This document shows, piece by piece, positions 1 to 10,862 of a stretch of 64,000 bases of DNA. The position numbers and the translations under genes were made by a program. Source of the stretch: Ustilaginoidea virens (Eukaryota; Ascomycota; Sordariomycetes; Hypocreales; Clavicipitaceae); assembly GCF_000687475.1 (NCBI RefSeq), contig NC_057319.1, forward strand, positions 1,054,001 to 1,118,000, given 5' to 3'. Under the pieces are notes generated by a model. That model saw only the letters and a program-made list of their open reading frames with translations, ran no database searches and was not told the DNA's origin. Every line of letters starts with the position of its first letter. Within the stretch, counting starts at the first letter, position 1.

Positions 1-757
1 TAATAAGGAGGTGTTGCAAAATGGTGATTCAGAACACTGTTGGAAATGTACTGGATACCGACAGTGGCGTACAAGGCGTTGCAGAATAAAACAAAGAGCT
101 GGTTAAAGATTTAAAGCGCACAAGAGGTTGACCAGAGCAAAGATGTCAGGGAAATCTAATTCTAATTATTGGTGACTATTCTAGCTAGAAAGAGGGAATT
201 TTGGGCATATTTCTACCATCTTGAAAAAGTGGTTGAAAATAATGAAAAACCGCAAAAATAGCGAAAAACCCGACGAAAAGTCGGTCTGCCTAACCGTGCC
301 CAGTCTGTGCCCAATATCCTACCCAGTGCACACCCAACCAAGCCCAGTGGCTTATAGCGGTGTGCCGGATGCCCTATAACAGCCTGCCGTACGGGCCGGA
401 AGCCTTATACCGGTGTGCCGTACGGGCCGGAAGCCCTATACCGGTGTGCCGTAAAGGCGCGGTGTAGCGGGTGACTGTATGTAGAAGGCCGAAAGTGCTG
501 ATTTGCCTATTTGGTAATCCCATAGAAATGCGCCGCCTGTTGTGGGCCCTGTGGCCCGCTGTGACCGGCCGCTGTAGCCGGCTGTGGGGCGCTGTGCCGG
601 TGCCGTGACCGGCGCTATGGCCCACTGTAATCGGCGTTATGGGGCGCTATGCCCCACCATAGCGCCTGGTATAGCCACCGCGATATCTCAACGCAGAGAC
701 GTCATATGGTGGCGAGACCAGTACCAAAATACAGCTAAAAAGGCGCTAATTTCAACA
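1..757 (-). repeat. Probable 3' LTR of copia element 1, incomplete at the window edge
   Basis: The right edge reads ...TTCAACA at 757. On the minus strand this gives an LTR start of TGTTGAAATTAG, directly preceded by a purine tract (CAGAGGGGG, complement of 758-766). That is the polypurine-tract/3' LTR junction of a minus-strand LTR element. The interior holds about two and a half tandem copies of a roughly 31-base unit containing GCCGTACGGGCCGGAAGCC (about 385-455), unlike the AT-rich surroundings. The other LTR edge was not found and may lie outside the window. The sequence differs from the LTRs of copia element 2. No gene is visible; the short ORFs here are by-products of the tandem repeats. 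Confidence 0.5.
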
Positions 758-1213
758 CCCCCTCTGATTAGCAATATGGCTAATCCTAGCGTTAGAATAA
801 AAGAAAGAAACCCTGTAAAAAATTAGAAAAAAAAGATGATGATGCTATAGGGATTGCAGCCCTAATAGCTGCCGAAATATGGGGAATTTCGGGCTTAGAA
901 GTGGTTTGGTGAGTCTATCCGCAGGTATATCTGTCGTGGGTAAATAAGATATTTTTACTAGGCCACCGTGGGCCTTCTCACGTATATACCGGAATTTAAG
1001 CAAGGTATGCTTAGTGCGGGTATGCTGATTTGGGTCATTTGCATTAGAAATAGACCTTTGGTTATCGTAGTATAGTGGTATCGGGCGTTGAATATCGACC
1101 TGGATTTCTTTAAATAAATTAGATATCTACTCTACTTTGCGAAGCGCCTTAAGTATTGCATTAGACTCGGCTTTAAGCGTTGATAAAACCATAATTGAAG
1201 ACCGTTTTGACCT

Positions 1214-2600
1214 CTAGCTAATAGGCCCACCATTCAAGGTAGTAAGATAACCACTAGTGGACTTCGAAGTCAGCCGGCACCTAGCAAAATCACTGTCAGA
1301 AAATGCAGCTAATACTACGGTAGCTTTAGCGGCTTGGTAATAAATGGCTGTATTTGCCGTACTAGCTAAGTAGCGGAAAGTGCCCTTAGCAGCATTAAGC
1401 TGTGTAGTGGAAGCCTGTTGCATATATCGTGATAGGTATTGCGTTGGAAAGGCAAGGTCAGGTCTTAATATCATTATCAACTATATTGATATCCCTACTA
1501 GCTGCTGGAATAAGTATTGATTACTAGCATCTAGCGGTATATTACCAGCCTTAGACTTAGTAAGTATACCGGGCTATAGTAGGATTAGATGCGGTCGTGC
1601 GTCCTTAAGGTTGAATTTCTTAAGGACTTCCGTAATAAATTGCGATTAGTGCAGCTATAATAGGCCCTTTTCTCTATCCCTAATAATCTGCACTCCTAGA
1701 AAGAAGGAGGCAGGTCCTCAGTCTTCTATAGCATATACCTTATAGAACTTAGCCTTAAGCTGGTTAATATAGCTAAGGTCTAGACCGACAATTAAGCAGT
1801 TATCTATATAGGTTATAATAAAAGTATGCGTTCTTTTATTATAGAAGACGGCAGTATTAGAAAATAACGGCTTAAAACCCTCTTGCACTAGAAGGTCTTT
1901 TAACCGTAACTGCCACTCGCGAGGGCCTTATTTTAGCCTATATAAGGCTTTCTTCAATAGTATGACCTATAATGCAGAGGGGTTATATCCAACCTTAGTA
2001 AGTAAGGCTAGAAGTCGATGACGCTGCTAGTCAGACTATAAGGCTGGGTTAGGTGAGAGTAGGCTTTCTGCAAATTCTAGAAAACCAGCTAGAATTTCTA
2101 TATAAATCATCTCCAGTAGTTCACTATTTAGAAAGGCACCAATAAAGTCGATCTGCTCTATTTCTTAGTTGTTTGCAGTAGTAAGAGTAAGGATAATCCT
2201 TTATATTAGTGGGATCGAAGTAGAGGCATAGGTCTCCGTAAAGTCTTGCCTAGATACCTGCATAAAGCCTTTGATAACTAATCGTGCCTTATATTTAATC
2301 GGGTTATTATTCGCATCTTTCTTAACGCGAAAAATAGGCCGGTTACGTAATATTTTCCTACTAGTAGGAATACTAGTCTTAGGAATAAATTAGAAGATAT
2401 TTAAATCGATTAATTGCTTAAATTCCGAAAATAAGGCTTTTACCTAGCTATCCTTATATAGGCTATATAAGACTTCCTTCTAGCTATTAGGCATACCTTT
2501 TGGGGCCCGTTTTGCAGCCTTAATCTTTGCTGTATAGCAAATATCGTACATTTGCTGGTAAAAAGTATAGGAAGGGGGGAAATCCTATGTAGGAGCCTCT
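1214..2600 (-). pseudogene. Copia reverse transcriptase / RNase H remnant
   Basis: An open stretch at 1214-1480 encodes copia RNase H, with FSDSDFA followed by SKSTSGYL and GGPI. Upstream in sense (higher coordinates) the reading continues through RT. At about 1780-1815 the catalytic box reads YIDNCLIVG where copia RT has Y-[VI]-D-D, so the second aspartate is now asparagine (GAC to AAC), a RIP-type transition. Near 2220-2285 the block ARLVIKGFMQV, typical of the RT N-terminal part, is visible. Several TAG codons interrupt the frame. It is a dead pol fragment. Confidence 0.8.
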
Positions 2601-3649
2601 AGGGGGCTGTCTGGGTATCTGAAAATCTAGTCGTTTTTCGGCTGGGTGGGTAGGAACCCGAAAATGCCGTTATTTTCCGGCTAGGTGGGTGGAAAAATAC
2701 CGTTATTTTCCAGTTGTATGGGTGGGAAAAAACCCTATTGGTCCGCTTATGGGCTAGAAAGTGACCTATAGTATCCGTAATTTAGGATACCTTGCACGTC
2801 TCGTATTTGTGTATGCGTTCTTTTTCTACCCCTAGTGGCTATAATAGGCCTATTTTCTAGTACTCGAAACATTTTCTCCTATGGTCTCTCATTTAAGGCG
2901 ATATTTAGACTCTTGAATTTCAGATATTCTAGTATAGGCAGCGTTTTACTATAGCGAAATACTGTATTTACTAGGAAGCCGGGCGAAAAGGCAGAATTTA
3001 TTGTGTCGGAAAGTCGCAGAAAATCAGTGTGTATAGGGCTTTGAGATTCGGACCATTAAAAATTTGTTGTATGGGGCAGGTCAGAATTTTCACTTGTGTA
3101 GGTTATACCCACTTTTATGATAGATTCGGAAAATCTCTATATTTGAGATTCCTAGTGATGAGAGCTTTCTGTATTTCCTAGTATTTGCAGCCTTTTTGTA
3201 TGGGAAAAAGGCGTAAATTCCTTAGCCGGTGAAAAAGGACCGTCTTGCCTAAGCTGAAAAGCTGAGTTAGGCTAAAGCGATTTAGAATTAAAAGACGGCG
3301 AATTACTAGGAAATATTGCAGAGTGCTATAGCGGGCCAATTAGTAGGCCTACTGGTTATAGTAGATCCGTATGCTGTATTAGGCCTATTGGTTGTGGTGG
3401 GCCTGTGGGCTGTATTGGATCCATGGCCTATAGTAGGCCTGTGCCTTCGATTAGGCCTATACCGTCGGTCTTAGACGAAATAGGCATATCTAGGCGAGGC
3501 GACTTCTAAATAGGCTCTTCTAGAGCAATTTAGTCGATATTTACCCCCTCTAAATTAGAAGGCGGTTAGAAATCAAAAGTGCCCTTTAGGCCACTTAAAA
3601 TAGGGCCTATACCTTTATTTTAATAAGTAAAAATAATAAAAGAGGTCTT

Positions 3650-4480
3650 AGTGATGACCTAGCGATATGGGATATAGACGAGGTAGGTGCCGTTACCTAG
3701 CATAGCTAGTAACCTATCTGACTCGGTCCGGGGGGCTAGCTTATAGCTAATAACCCGTTTTTCTAGAGGGATTAGCACCTCTATAGCCGCACTAATAGCC
3801 CTAAAGCTAGTAAGGTCGGGTAGGTAGTAGTGCGTAATTTCCGGAAAGTCCTTCTTTAATTCCTCGAAAGGTAATAAAGAACGGTTTATAACTACTATTA
3901 GATTTACTAAGGTAGTAATACTAAGAATCACTGCAGACCAAAGGTAAGAAGGTAACCGAGATTAAAGTATAATAGCTTTAAGTCGGTTAATGATGACCCA
4001 TATAGAGCGTTCTACTAACCCATTTTGCTTATAAATATAAGGGGAAGAGGTTAAAAAATCTATGCCCTTAAGAGCTAGCTAGGCTGTAATAACGTCGTTG
4101 ATTTCCTTGCCACCATTATAGTAGAATTTAATAGCTGATTTGCCGTAGCGATTCCGAAGACTTTAGAAGAACCCCTATAATACTGGGAATACCGTGGGCC
4201 CTTCTTTATTGGGTAGTAAATGCACCTAATAGAAGCGTGATTTCCGGTCAACTAAAATAAGGCAAATGGGGCGTTTATTGTATGGTAGAGGGTTAATTTA
4301 GAAGATATCGCCCTCTATGATATCCAAATAATGTATAGGGTCTAGTATAGCCCCTGATGTAAAATGCCGAACTAACTTTGCCTTTTTATAGGCGATGCAG
4401 TTGAAATCAGAATCCTTTACCTTACTAAGATTAGGTAACCCTATGGTTGATATATAGGTTTTCTTTAGAAGTTGGATTTT
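3650..4480 (-). pseudogene. Copia integrase remnant
   Basis: This is the expected integrase interval between protease and RT of copia element 1. The longest open piece is 3659-3931 (90 codons), with further fragments up to about 4480 broken by TAG stops. I did not locate all three DDE residues. Copia element 2 lacks this interval completely, which helps define it as a removable block: its reading frame passes from LLKKTC straight to ANTYLVYL, the equivalent of 3690 in this copy. It is non-functional. Confidence 0.6.
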
Positions 4481-5099
4481 AATGTGCCTAAGCCGGATAT
4501 GCTAAAGTCTGGCTAGTAATAGTAGCTTTTGATATTCTGTATTAGCAGCTGGTATTGTAATTGGGGCTGGGTTAAGGGCGACTGGGGCCCTCTATGGTGG
4601 TTGGGCTGTATTAGGAATAGCAGCCTCTGTTGGTACCACCGAAAAACTAGGACTAGCTAATAGGTTAGCTTGCGAATTAGCTGGTGGAAGTGGAAGGTCC
4701 GAGTCAGCTAGTAGGGTAGGTAAATCCTTTAGTAGGGGATATTCCTTATATTCTTCTAGGTTGGCTAGGGCAAGTAATTCGACCGAGATACTATATGAAG
4801 CCGGTTGGCTGGTATGGTGTAAAAACGGCGAATCTACCCCTTTTTATTATAAAAAGAAGCTATACTTCTTAAAATTAAGAAGCCTAATACACTTGTTGTT
4901 GCTATTAACTAGGCTTTAGCCCTAAATACTGCTATAATTTAGATAGTATTTAATGCCGCTAAAGATGTTAATATTAAAAGCTGGTATAAAGAGGGCGTTG
5001 GTTAGCTCTAAGGTGCCCCACTGAAGTGGGTTGGTGGCCTATAGCACGGTAAAACGCGCTATGCCCCACCTACTGGGCTTAATTAGGCCACTACCTGTG

Positions 5100-6113
5100 C
5101 TAATGATTGGTCTGTTTCCGGTATAGTATTGGAAGTAGGTAAAGTGCTTTTTATCGTTAATGATATATACCGTAGAACCAGTATCGTAGAGTAAAGAATC
5201 TATTAGCGTTTTCCTACCGGATTATACATTATAGCTGGTAGCTAGAAATTGCATATATTTGCGGTCCTGGAAGGAAGAATAGGCTGTCTCACTAGGTGTA
5301 AGACTTAGAGTGTTATAATTCCCTAGTACGAAGGAATTAATAGTCTTTTCCTCGGTCTTTTGTAGGGTATCTACTTTATTAGCTGAATCTTTCTTTTCTT
5401 TCTTCTTCTTATTTTCCGGCTTGCCTTATATGGCTGAAGAAGACCCTTATTATTAGGTAGAAAAAGACCCCTGTTTCTTTTTATTGGCATTAGTAGTAGT
5501 ATTTTTACCACCCTTGCTAGTATTATTACTAGCCGGCTTACTACTGTTGTTAGCGTTAGTAGCGGCACCTTTGACCTTTGCGAGGTAGGTGGTAGCCCTT
5601 GCTACTGATAATCCTTTAATGTATTATTCTTCTAGTAAATCAACCATATAAAATTGCAGGTTAATATTTGATGTATTTCCCTAAGTATAGGCGATTCTTA
5701 TTATTGTGCGGTACTATTCTGCCTACTGAAAAAAGATCCCTTTTATAGCATGTAAATATTGGCTGATTTGGTCGAAAGGTTATATGTAGGAGCCTAAAAT
5801 TTGCAGCCTGGATAGGTAGCTATTAAAGGAGGCGTTGAAAGATTCTAAGGTACCCTTATAGCCTGTAAAATTTAATTGATGGAAGGCAGGGTATAGGTGG
5901 GTCCGCTATACGTCTAATAAGTGAGAATACTATTTGGTGAGTAATATAAAGGCTGACTCTAGGTTAGTGCACTAGTTGATAGCGGCAGCTGGTCCTTTTG
6001 TGCAACTATTCTTAATAAGTAATAGTAAAAGTGCTTGCTCTAAGTCGTTAAATTTACTGGTAATAGAAGGATCTTCGATAAATTTGGCGATATTGAGTGC
6101 CCTAAGTTGAATT
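5100..6113 (-). pseudogene. Copia protease and gag remnant
   Basis: The aspartic protease box reads LYDTGSTVYIINDK at about 5155-5200 (D-T-G-S core intact). Upstream in sense is a Lys/Asn-rich linker (open piece 5371-5568) and then gag, which matches the gag of copia element 2 (compare 6070-6110 with 9570-9605). The gag frame contains TAG stops and ends at 6113, where another element starts. There is no gag start codon in this copy. Confidence 0.7.
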
Positions 6114-6902
6114 TATTGCAATTCTCAAGGTCACTATAAAAGCAGAGCCTTACTAGCTAGCTAGATGGCACAAGACTGTCTGCGACCTGTGAACTAATCT
6201 TAGTATAAATACTAGATTTTTCACCAAGTCCTAAGACTATACAAGTGCTATAAAGCAGGGCAAGTGTAAAGGCAAGGCAAATATAAGATAACCAGAAACG
6301 CAGGGAAGGTAGAAGTTAAGAGGCATGTAGTGCATTAACAGGTTCGATTGTGCTGCCCTTCTACTATCTAGAAAGAAGGGGAAAAGCTATCCTATATATA
6401 CACGAAGGAGGGGTGGGCCTAGGCATCCAAGGTAGCCAGTAAGAAAGCTCCTCGTAATGCTCGCTTTGCCACGTATATAATACGTCAGCAGCCCCACTAT
6501 ATCGGGCCTTTTTAACCACCCTAACCACCGCACTAGTAACTAGTCACCGCACTAGTAACTAGCCACCACGCTAGTGACTAACCACCACACTAGTGGACTA
6601 GCCACCACGCTAGTAGGCCACCACGCTAATTTAGCAATGCCACACCACGCTAGTAGGCCGCCACCACGCTAGTAGGCAACCACGCTAATTTAGCAATGCC
6701 ACACCTTTTTAACAAGGCCTACCTTAAGGCCTACTTACTTGATATACAGTAAATAATCCACTGAAAATCCTTAAGGTAAAAGGCAAAGGCCTAAGGTTGG
6801 TAAGACTACCGTAAGTCCCAGAGGCGGTATAAGGGCCAGAAGGTTAGTAGGCCAATAGGGCATTAGGCCAGCAGCCTAGTAGGCTACTATAGGATTTTAA
6901 CA
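6114..6902 (-). repeat. Copia LTR A (3' LTR of element 2)
   Basis: About 789 bases, beginning TATTGCAATTCTCAAGG and ending GGATTTTAACA on the plus strand. In sense it runs from TGTTAAAATCC to GAATTGCAATA. It aligns over its whole length with LTRs B, C, D and E. The interior contains an 18-20 base minisatellite built on CCACCACGCTAGT (about 6517-6705). A polypurine tract lies immediately next to it at 6903-6911. Confidence 0.9.
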
Positions 6903-7025
6903 CCCCCTCTGATTAGCTACTGTAATAGCAAGCTAATCGTCGTATAAAGGATAGGGAAAGAAAATGCATTAAAAATGCTAAGGAAAAACATGAGAAAAAC
7001 CTTAGTAAAAGTGAGATAGTATAAG

Positions 7026-9197
7026 TTAGTAGGCCCTAAGACCTAGTAACTCGCGGAACCTAGTAAATTTAGGGCCCGGCAGTGGCTTGGTAAGACCGTC
7101 AGCAGGCATACTATTAGTAGGTAAGTAGGTAATTTTAACTAAGCCCAGCTGGGCTTGCTCCCTAATATACCGGAATTTTAATAGTATATGCTTGAAGTCC
7201 TTTCCTTCGACTTGCATAAAGCCTTTGACCACTAATCTAGCCTTATATTTTATAGGCTGATTATTAGCATCCTTTTTAACCCGAAAAACAGGCCTATTGC
7301 GTATAATTTTCCTATCAATAGGAACGCTAGACTTAGGAATAAATTGGAAGACTTTAGTATCTAAAAGCTGCTCAAATTCCTTAAATAGTGCCTTTATCCA
7401 AAGGTCTTTTTCTTTTTCAGGGAATTGTAGCACATCCTTCCAGCTATTAGGCGTATCATCAGGGGCCTTTTTAGCTAGCTTACGCTTAGCTGCATAGCAG
7501 AAATCCCATATCAGGTGGTATAAATCCTGATTAGGGAATAAGTCGGTAGGGCTGGTAGGGTTAGTAGGGCCCGTAGGTCCAGCAAGACTAATAAGGTCGG
7601 TAGGGTCAGCAGGGCCAGTAGGGCCAGTAAGGTCGGTAGGATTAAGGCTAGTAAGGATATCTATAAGGTCATCCTTTGCAGTAGCCAGGGACTGTATTAT
7701 AGGACGGTTATCCAAGATAGCATTAGTATTAGTAACGCTAGTAAAATTAGTAGGGTCCGGTATGCTTTCCAGGTCATCCGGTATAGCATTAGTATTAGTA
7801 ATGCTAGTAAGGTTAGTAGAGTTAGTAGGGTCAGGAATGCTTTCTAGGTCATCCAGTAAAATAGCAGGTTCTTTGCTAGATACCCCCTCTGAACCTATAT
7901 TTTGCCCTCTGTGAAAGTCTTCTTCCAGGCCACTAGAAATAGGGCCTATACCTTCATTTTGGTGGATAAAGGTAATAAAGGTCGTTTTAGTAACAACCTT
8001 CTTCTTTAGAAGATAGACCAGGTAGGTATTAGCACAGGTCTTTTTAAGTAGCTGAATACCTATATGCCCTAGCCGTATATGCCAAATGCCGGCTAATTGT
8101 AATAGCTTCTGATATTCTGTATCAGCAGCTATAGGGGCAGGAGTAGGGCTAGTAGCCACTACAGGATTTTCGCTAGGTATAATAGCGGGTTCTTTATTAA
8201 TTGTATTAGCGGGTTCTTCGCTAGTCGTAATAGTAGGAGAGTTGGTAGTAGGGCTAGTAGCCTCTACAGGTTCCTTACTAGTCGCAGTAGTAGGAACGGG
8301 GGTAATAGTGGTATCCTCAGGATCACTATAATCAGCAGGGTTAGTAGGGCTGGGGACCTCTACTGTTATACTATTAGTAACAGTATAATGGCTGCAAGGT
8401 TGATGCAGCAGTGGTGTGTCTATTCCTTTCTGTGGAAGGAAAAAGCCGTATTTTTCAAAGTTAAAAATGCCGATGCATTTACGGCTTGCTGACCAAAGCT
8501 GATTTTTAATTAGTACCCCTTTAGCAGCATAATGCTTTACACCGCTAATAATGTTAATATCCAAGGTAGGAATATATAGGGCATTTTTGAGCTCTATAAT
8601 ACCCCATTTCGTAGGATTAACGCCCTGTAGCACAGTAAATCGTGCTGTGCCCCAACCAGTAGGGGAAATAGGGCCACCACCAGTAGTAATTACAGGCTTA
8701 TCATCTTTCTCAAAGTGGTGAAAAGTGGTGAAATGTTTCTTATCATTAACAATATGATAAGTGGAGCCTGTATCGTAAAGGAGGGCATCCTTCGGGGTCC
8801 TACCGCCTGATTTAGCACTATAGCTTATAGCTAAGGGCTGGTTATCAGTGGATATAGTGGAAGAAGAATAAGATATATTAGTATCCTGGGTATTATAGTT
8901 GCCTATAATAAAGGCCTCAACATCTTGCTGATTGCTGCTAGAGTCCTGTTTCTTCTTCTGTTGCTGCTTCTTTTTCCTATTATTAGTAGAATTATTCTTG
9001 CTATTATTAGTAGAAGCGGCATTAGTAGACCCTTTATTCTTAGAGTCCTTGGAAGCCTTAAGCTGCTTAGGGTTATTATTAGCAGCCACCTTATTAGACC
9101 CTTTAGAACGCTGTTCTTCTAGTAGGTCAACCATAAAATACTGGAGGTTAAATTTACTGCTATTAATAACACCTTGGGCGCTATAAGCCCTAATCAT
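7026..9197 (-). pseudogene. Internally deleted copia Pol polyprotein, 723-codon open frame
   Basis: The frame starts within gag. It contains a Lys/Asn/Gln-rich linker, a protease block (ALLYDTGSTYHIVND, about residues 138-152), a Pro/Thr-rich spacer, the GAG-pre-integrase block (WHIRLGHIGIQLLKK), then directly the post-integrase linker (DDLESIPDPTN repeated) and the start of RT (NSWKDVLQFPEKEKDLWIKA, RPVFRVKK, ARLVVKGFMQV). It ends in the RNase H tail (YIREQAQLGLVKITYLP, MPADGLTKPL). The integrase core and the RT palm with its YxDD box are missing, yet the frame stays open across both junctions. The true start is lost because gag upstream carries stops. It is a transposon product, not a host gene. 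Confidence 0.85.
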
Positions 9198-10061
9198 AGA
9201 GCGTTGGCGTTCCGTCCAGCGGGTAAATACCCCCTCTACAGCCCATAGATACTAGTTAATTTGGTCGAAAGAGTCGATCTTAGAACCTAAGATTCTGAGG
9301 CGAGAAATATAGCTGTTAAATTCGCTGTTAAACGCCTCCAAAGTGCCTTTATAACCGGTAAAGGTAAGGGTGTGAAAGGTAGGGTATAAGTGTGCCCGCT
9401 GTACTTCTAGTGAGTGGCAGTACTGGGCTACTAGCAGAAGGTAGGCTTCCTTTGGGTCATTACACCAGTCTATAGCCTCTGCAGCTTCTTCACCACAGCT
9501 ATTCTTTAGTATTAGTAGTAGAAGTGCCTGCTCAGACTCATCAAAGTGCCTTGCTATAGAGGGGTCGTTAATAAAGTTAGCTATTTTAAAGGCCCTAAGT
9601 TGTATAGTAAGGGCCTGCTTCTACTGGTCGAAATTATAGGGGCTTTTTAGCTTTTGAGATTCCTTAAAGCGGTTGGCAGTCTTCGCTAATTCTTTAATAG
9701 CCCCATCACTAATTTGGTTGGTAATAGTTGTTATTGGTGGCGTTATATAAATAGGCTCTTTACCCTTATATTTTATAGGGGTAGAAGGTTGGTCGATTTC
9801 CATAACGTCAGCTTCACTATCATCATTATCTTTAGTAGTAGTCGTCCTAGTGGAAGGTCCAGCTTCAGTGGCTTTAGTAGGCTTCTTATTAGTAGCCTAG
9901 GTAGCCTGGGTGTTGTTATTTTGCCTAGTAACTAAGCCCTATATAAGGTCAGTTAGTATATTCATCTAAGATTTCATATCGTCCATATCTAGCTGTAGCT
10001 ATGCATTAGTATCAACTTCAGTATCGGATTCAGGGACCTTATAGGATCCTAACTCTGCCAT
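9198..10061 (-). pseudogene. Copia gag remnant of element 2
   Basis: The gag start codon is at 10061 (MAELGSYKVPESDTEVD...). The frame can be read through to the start of the 723-codon frame, but TAG codons interrupt it: two near the N-terminus, one before 9621, and one near 9255 (N-stop-YLWAVEGV). All the stops I saw are TAG, consistent with a CAG or TGG origin. A 60-codon open segment (9621-9803, MEIDQPSTPIKYKGKEP...) shows the gag character. Without these stops, gag and the downstream frame would be one polyprotein. Confidence 0.75.
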
Positions 10062-10862
10062 AGTGGGCAAAAAGGGTTTAAAAATCCATTGAAAAATGGT
10101 GCCGATAGTTGTAATAACAGAGGAATAATTAGCAGAGGAATAACTAGCTAAATAGCTAGCAAAATAGTCGAGTAACTGGTAAAATAGCTAGTAAAAATAG
10201 TCGAATAAATATAGTGGCTAGTAGCCTACTATAAAAGATAACCGCAGATTATAGCGGCCGGTCTCAATATAAAAAAGCACAGATGCCGTAGGCGTTGTGC
10301 AAGTCCGTATTATAGCGTTGGTATTCAAGGTGCTTATATGGTGCCGTAATATAAAGGTGCCGTAAGTGCCGTAGGTGCCGTAGGTGCCGTAGGTGCCGTA
10401 GGTGCCGTGGGTGCCGTGGGTGCTATAGGTGCCGTAATATAAAAGGTGCCGTAAGTGCCGTACCAAAAGTGCTATAAGTAGGAGAGTATAACAGGTGCCG
10501 TACAGTGCAGTAGGTGTCGTACACTAGGTGCAAAGGTGTTATACAGTGGTATAGTATGGTAGATATCACACTATAAAATCCGTAGGTGCCGTAGGTTACG
10601 CCGAAAATAACGTAAGGTTACGCTAAAAGTGCCGTAAGGTTACGCCGTAAGTTGCCGTTAGGTACGCCGTTAATTGCCGCAGGGTAATACCGTAGGTAAT
10701 AAGGGTAAGCTAAAGGTGATAATAGGTAAGCCGAAGTTAATAAGGGTAAGCCGAAGATACCAAAGGATAGCTATATTAGTAGTACTAATAAGCAAAAGAG
10801 ACCAAGGGGTGAACACAAAAAGGTAGGGTTAAAACAAAGAAGTAAAACCCGGGCTCATAACC
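10062..10862 (-). repeat. Repeat-rich 5' leader of copia element 2
   Basis: This is the untranslated leader between the primer binding site and gag. It has two tandem-repeat zones. The first is a 9-base unit GGTGCCGTA (about 10346-10475), with roughly ten or more clean or near-clean copies. The second is a looser array around GGTTACGCCG and GGTAAGCCGAAG (about 10570-10760). The repeats are GC-rich compared with the surrounding RIP-mutated DNA. The 82-codon ORF across the first array (repeating TYG) is a by-product of the 9-base period. Confidence 0.7.
10848..10862 (-). other. Primer binding site, initiator tRNA-Met anticodon-arm type
   Basis: Directly adjoining the 5' LTR, the minus strand reads GGTTATGAGCCCGGG. 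Its complement contains GGGCTCATAACC, the anticodon stem-loop of eukaryotic initiator tRNA-Met (anticodon CAT). Most LTR elements pair with the tRNA 3' end; Drosophila copia instead uses the 3' end of a 5' half-tRNA-iMet cut in the anticodon loop. The position and sequence fit that half-tRNA mode. Confidence 0.8.

Larger units (their letters stand above)
758..6113 (-). mobile_element. Ty1/copia retrotransposon 1, RIP-degraded and truncated in gag
   Basis: The minus strand carries a complete copia order, degraded by many in-frame TAG codons: RNase H (1214-1480), reverse transcriptase (about 1500-2500), integrase (about 3650-4450), GAG-pre-integrase and protease (about 4450-5250), and gag (about 5300-6113). 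Gag stops abruptly at 6113, where the LTR of copia element 2 begins, so element 1 has lost its 5' end and 5' LTR. A polypurine tract lies at its 3' end (758-766). Nearly all stops are TAG, as expected from C-to-T change of CAG, or G-to-A change of TGG. The element cannot be autonomous. Confidence 0.85.

Noticed and set aside
6345..6365. tRNA B-box-like GGTTCGATT
   Set aside because: Part of the copia LTR in all copies, with no matching A box or cloverleaf. No tRNA or rRNA gene was seen anywhere in the window.
6517..6705. CRISPR-like array
   Set aside because: Short repeats without regular unique spacers, inside an LTR and present in five LTR copies of a eukaryotic retrotransposon.
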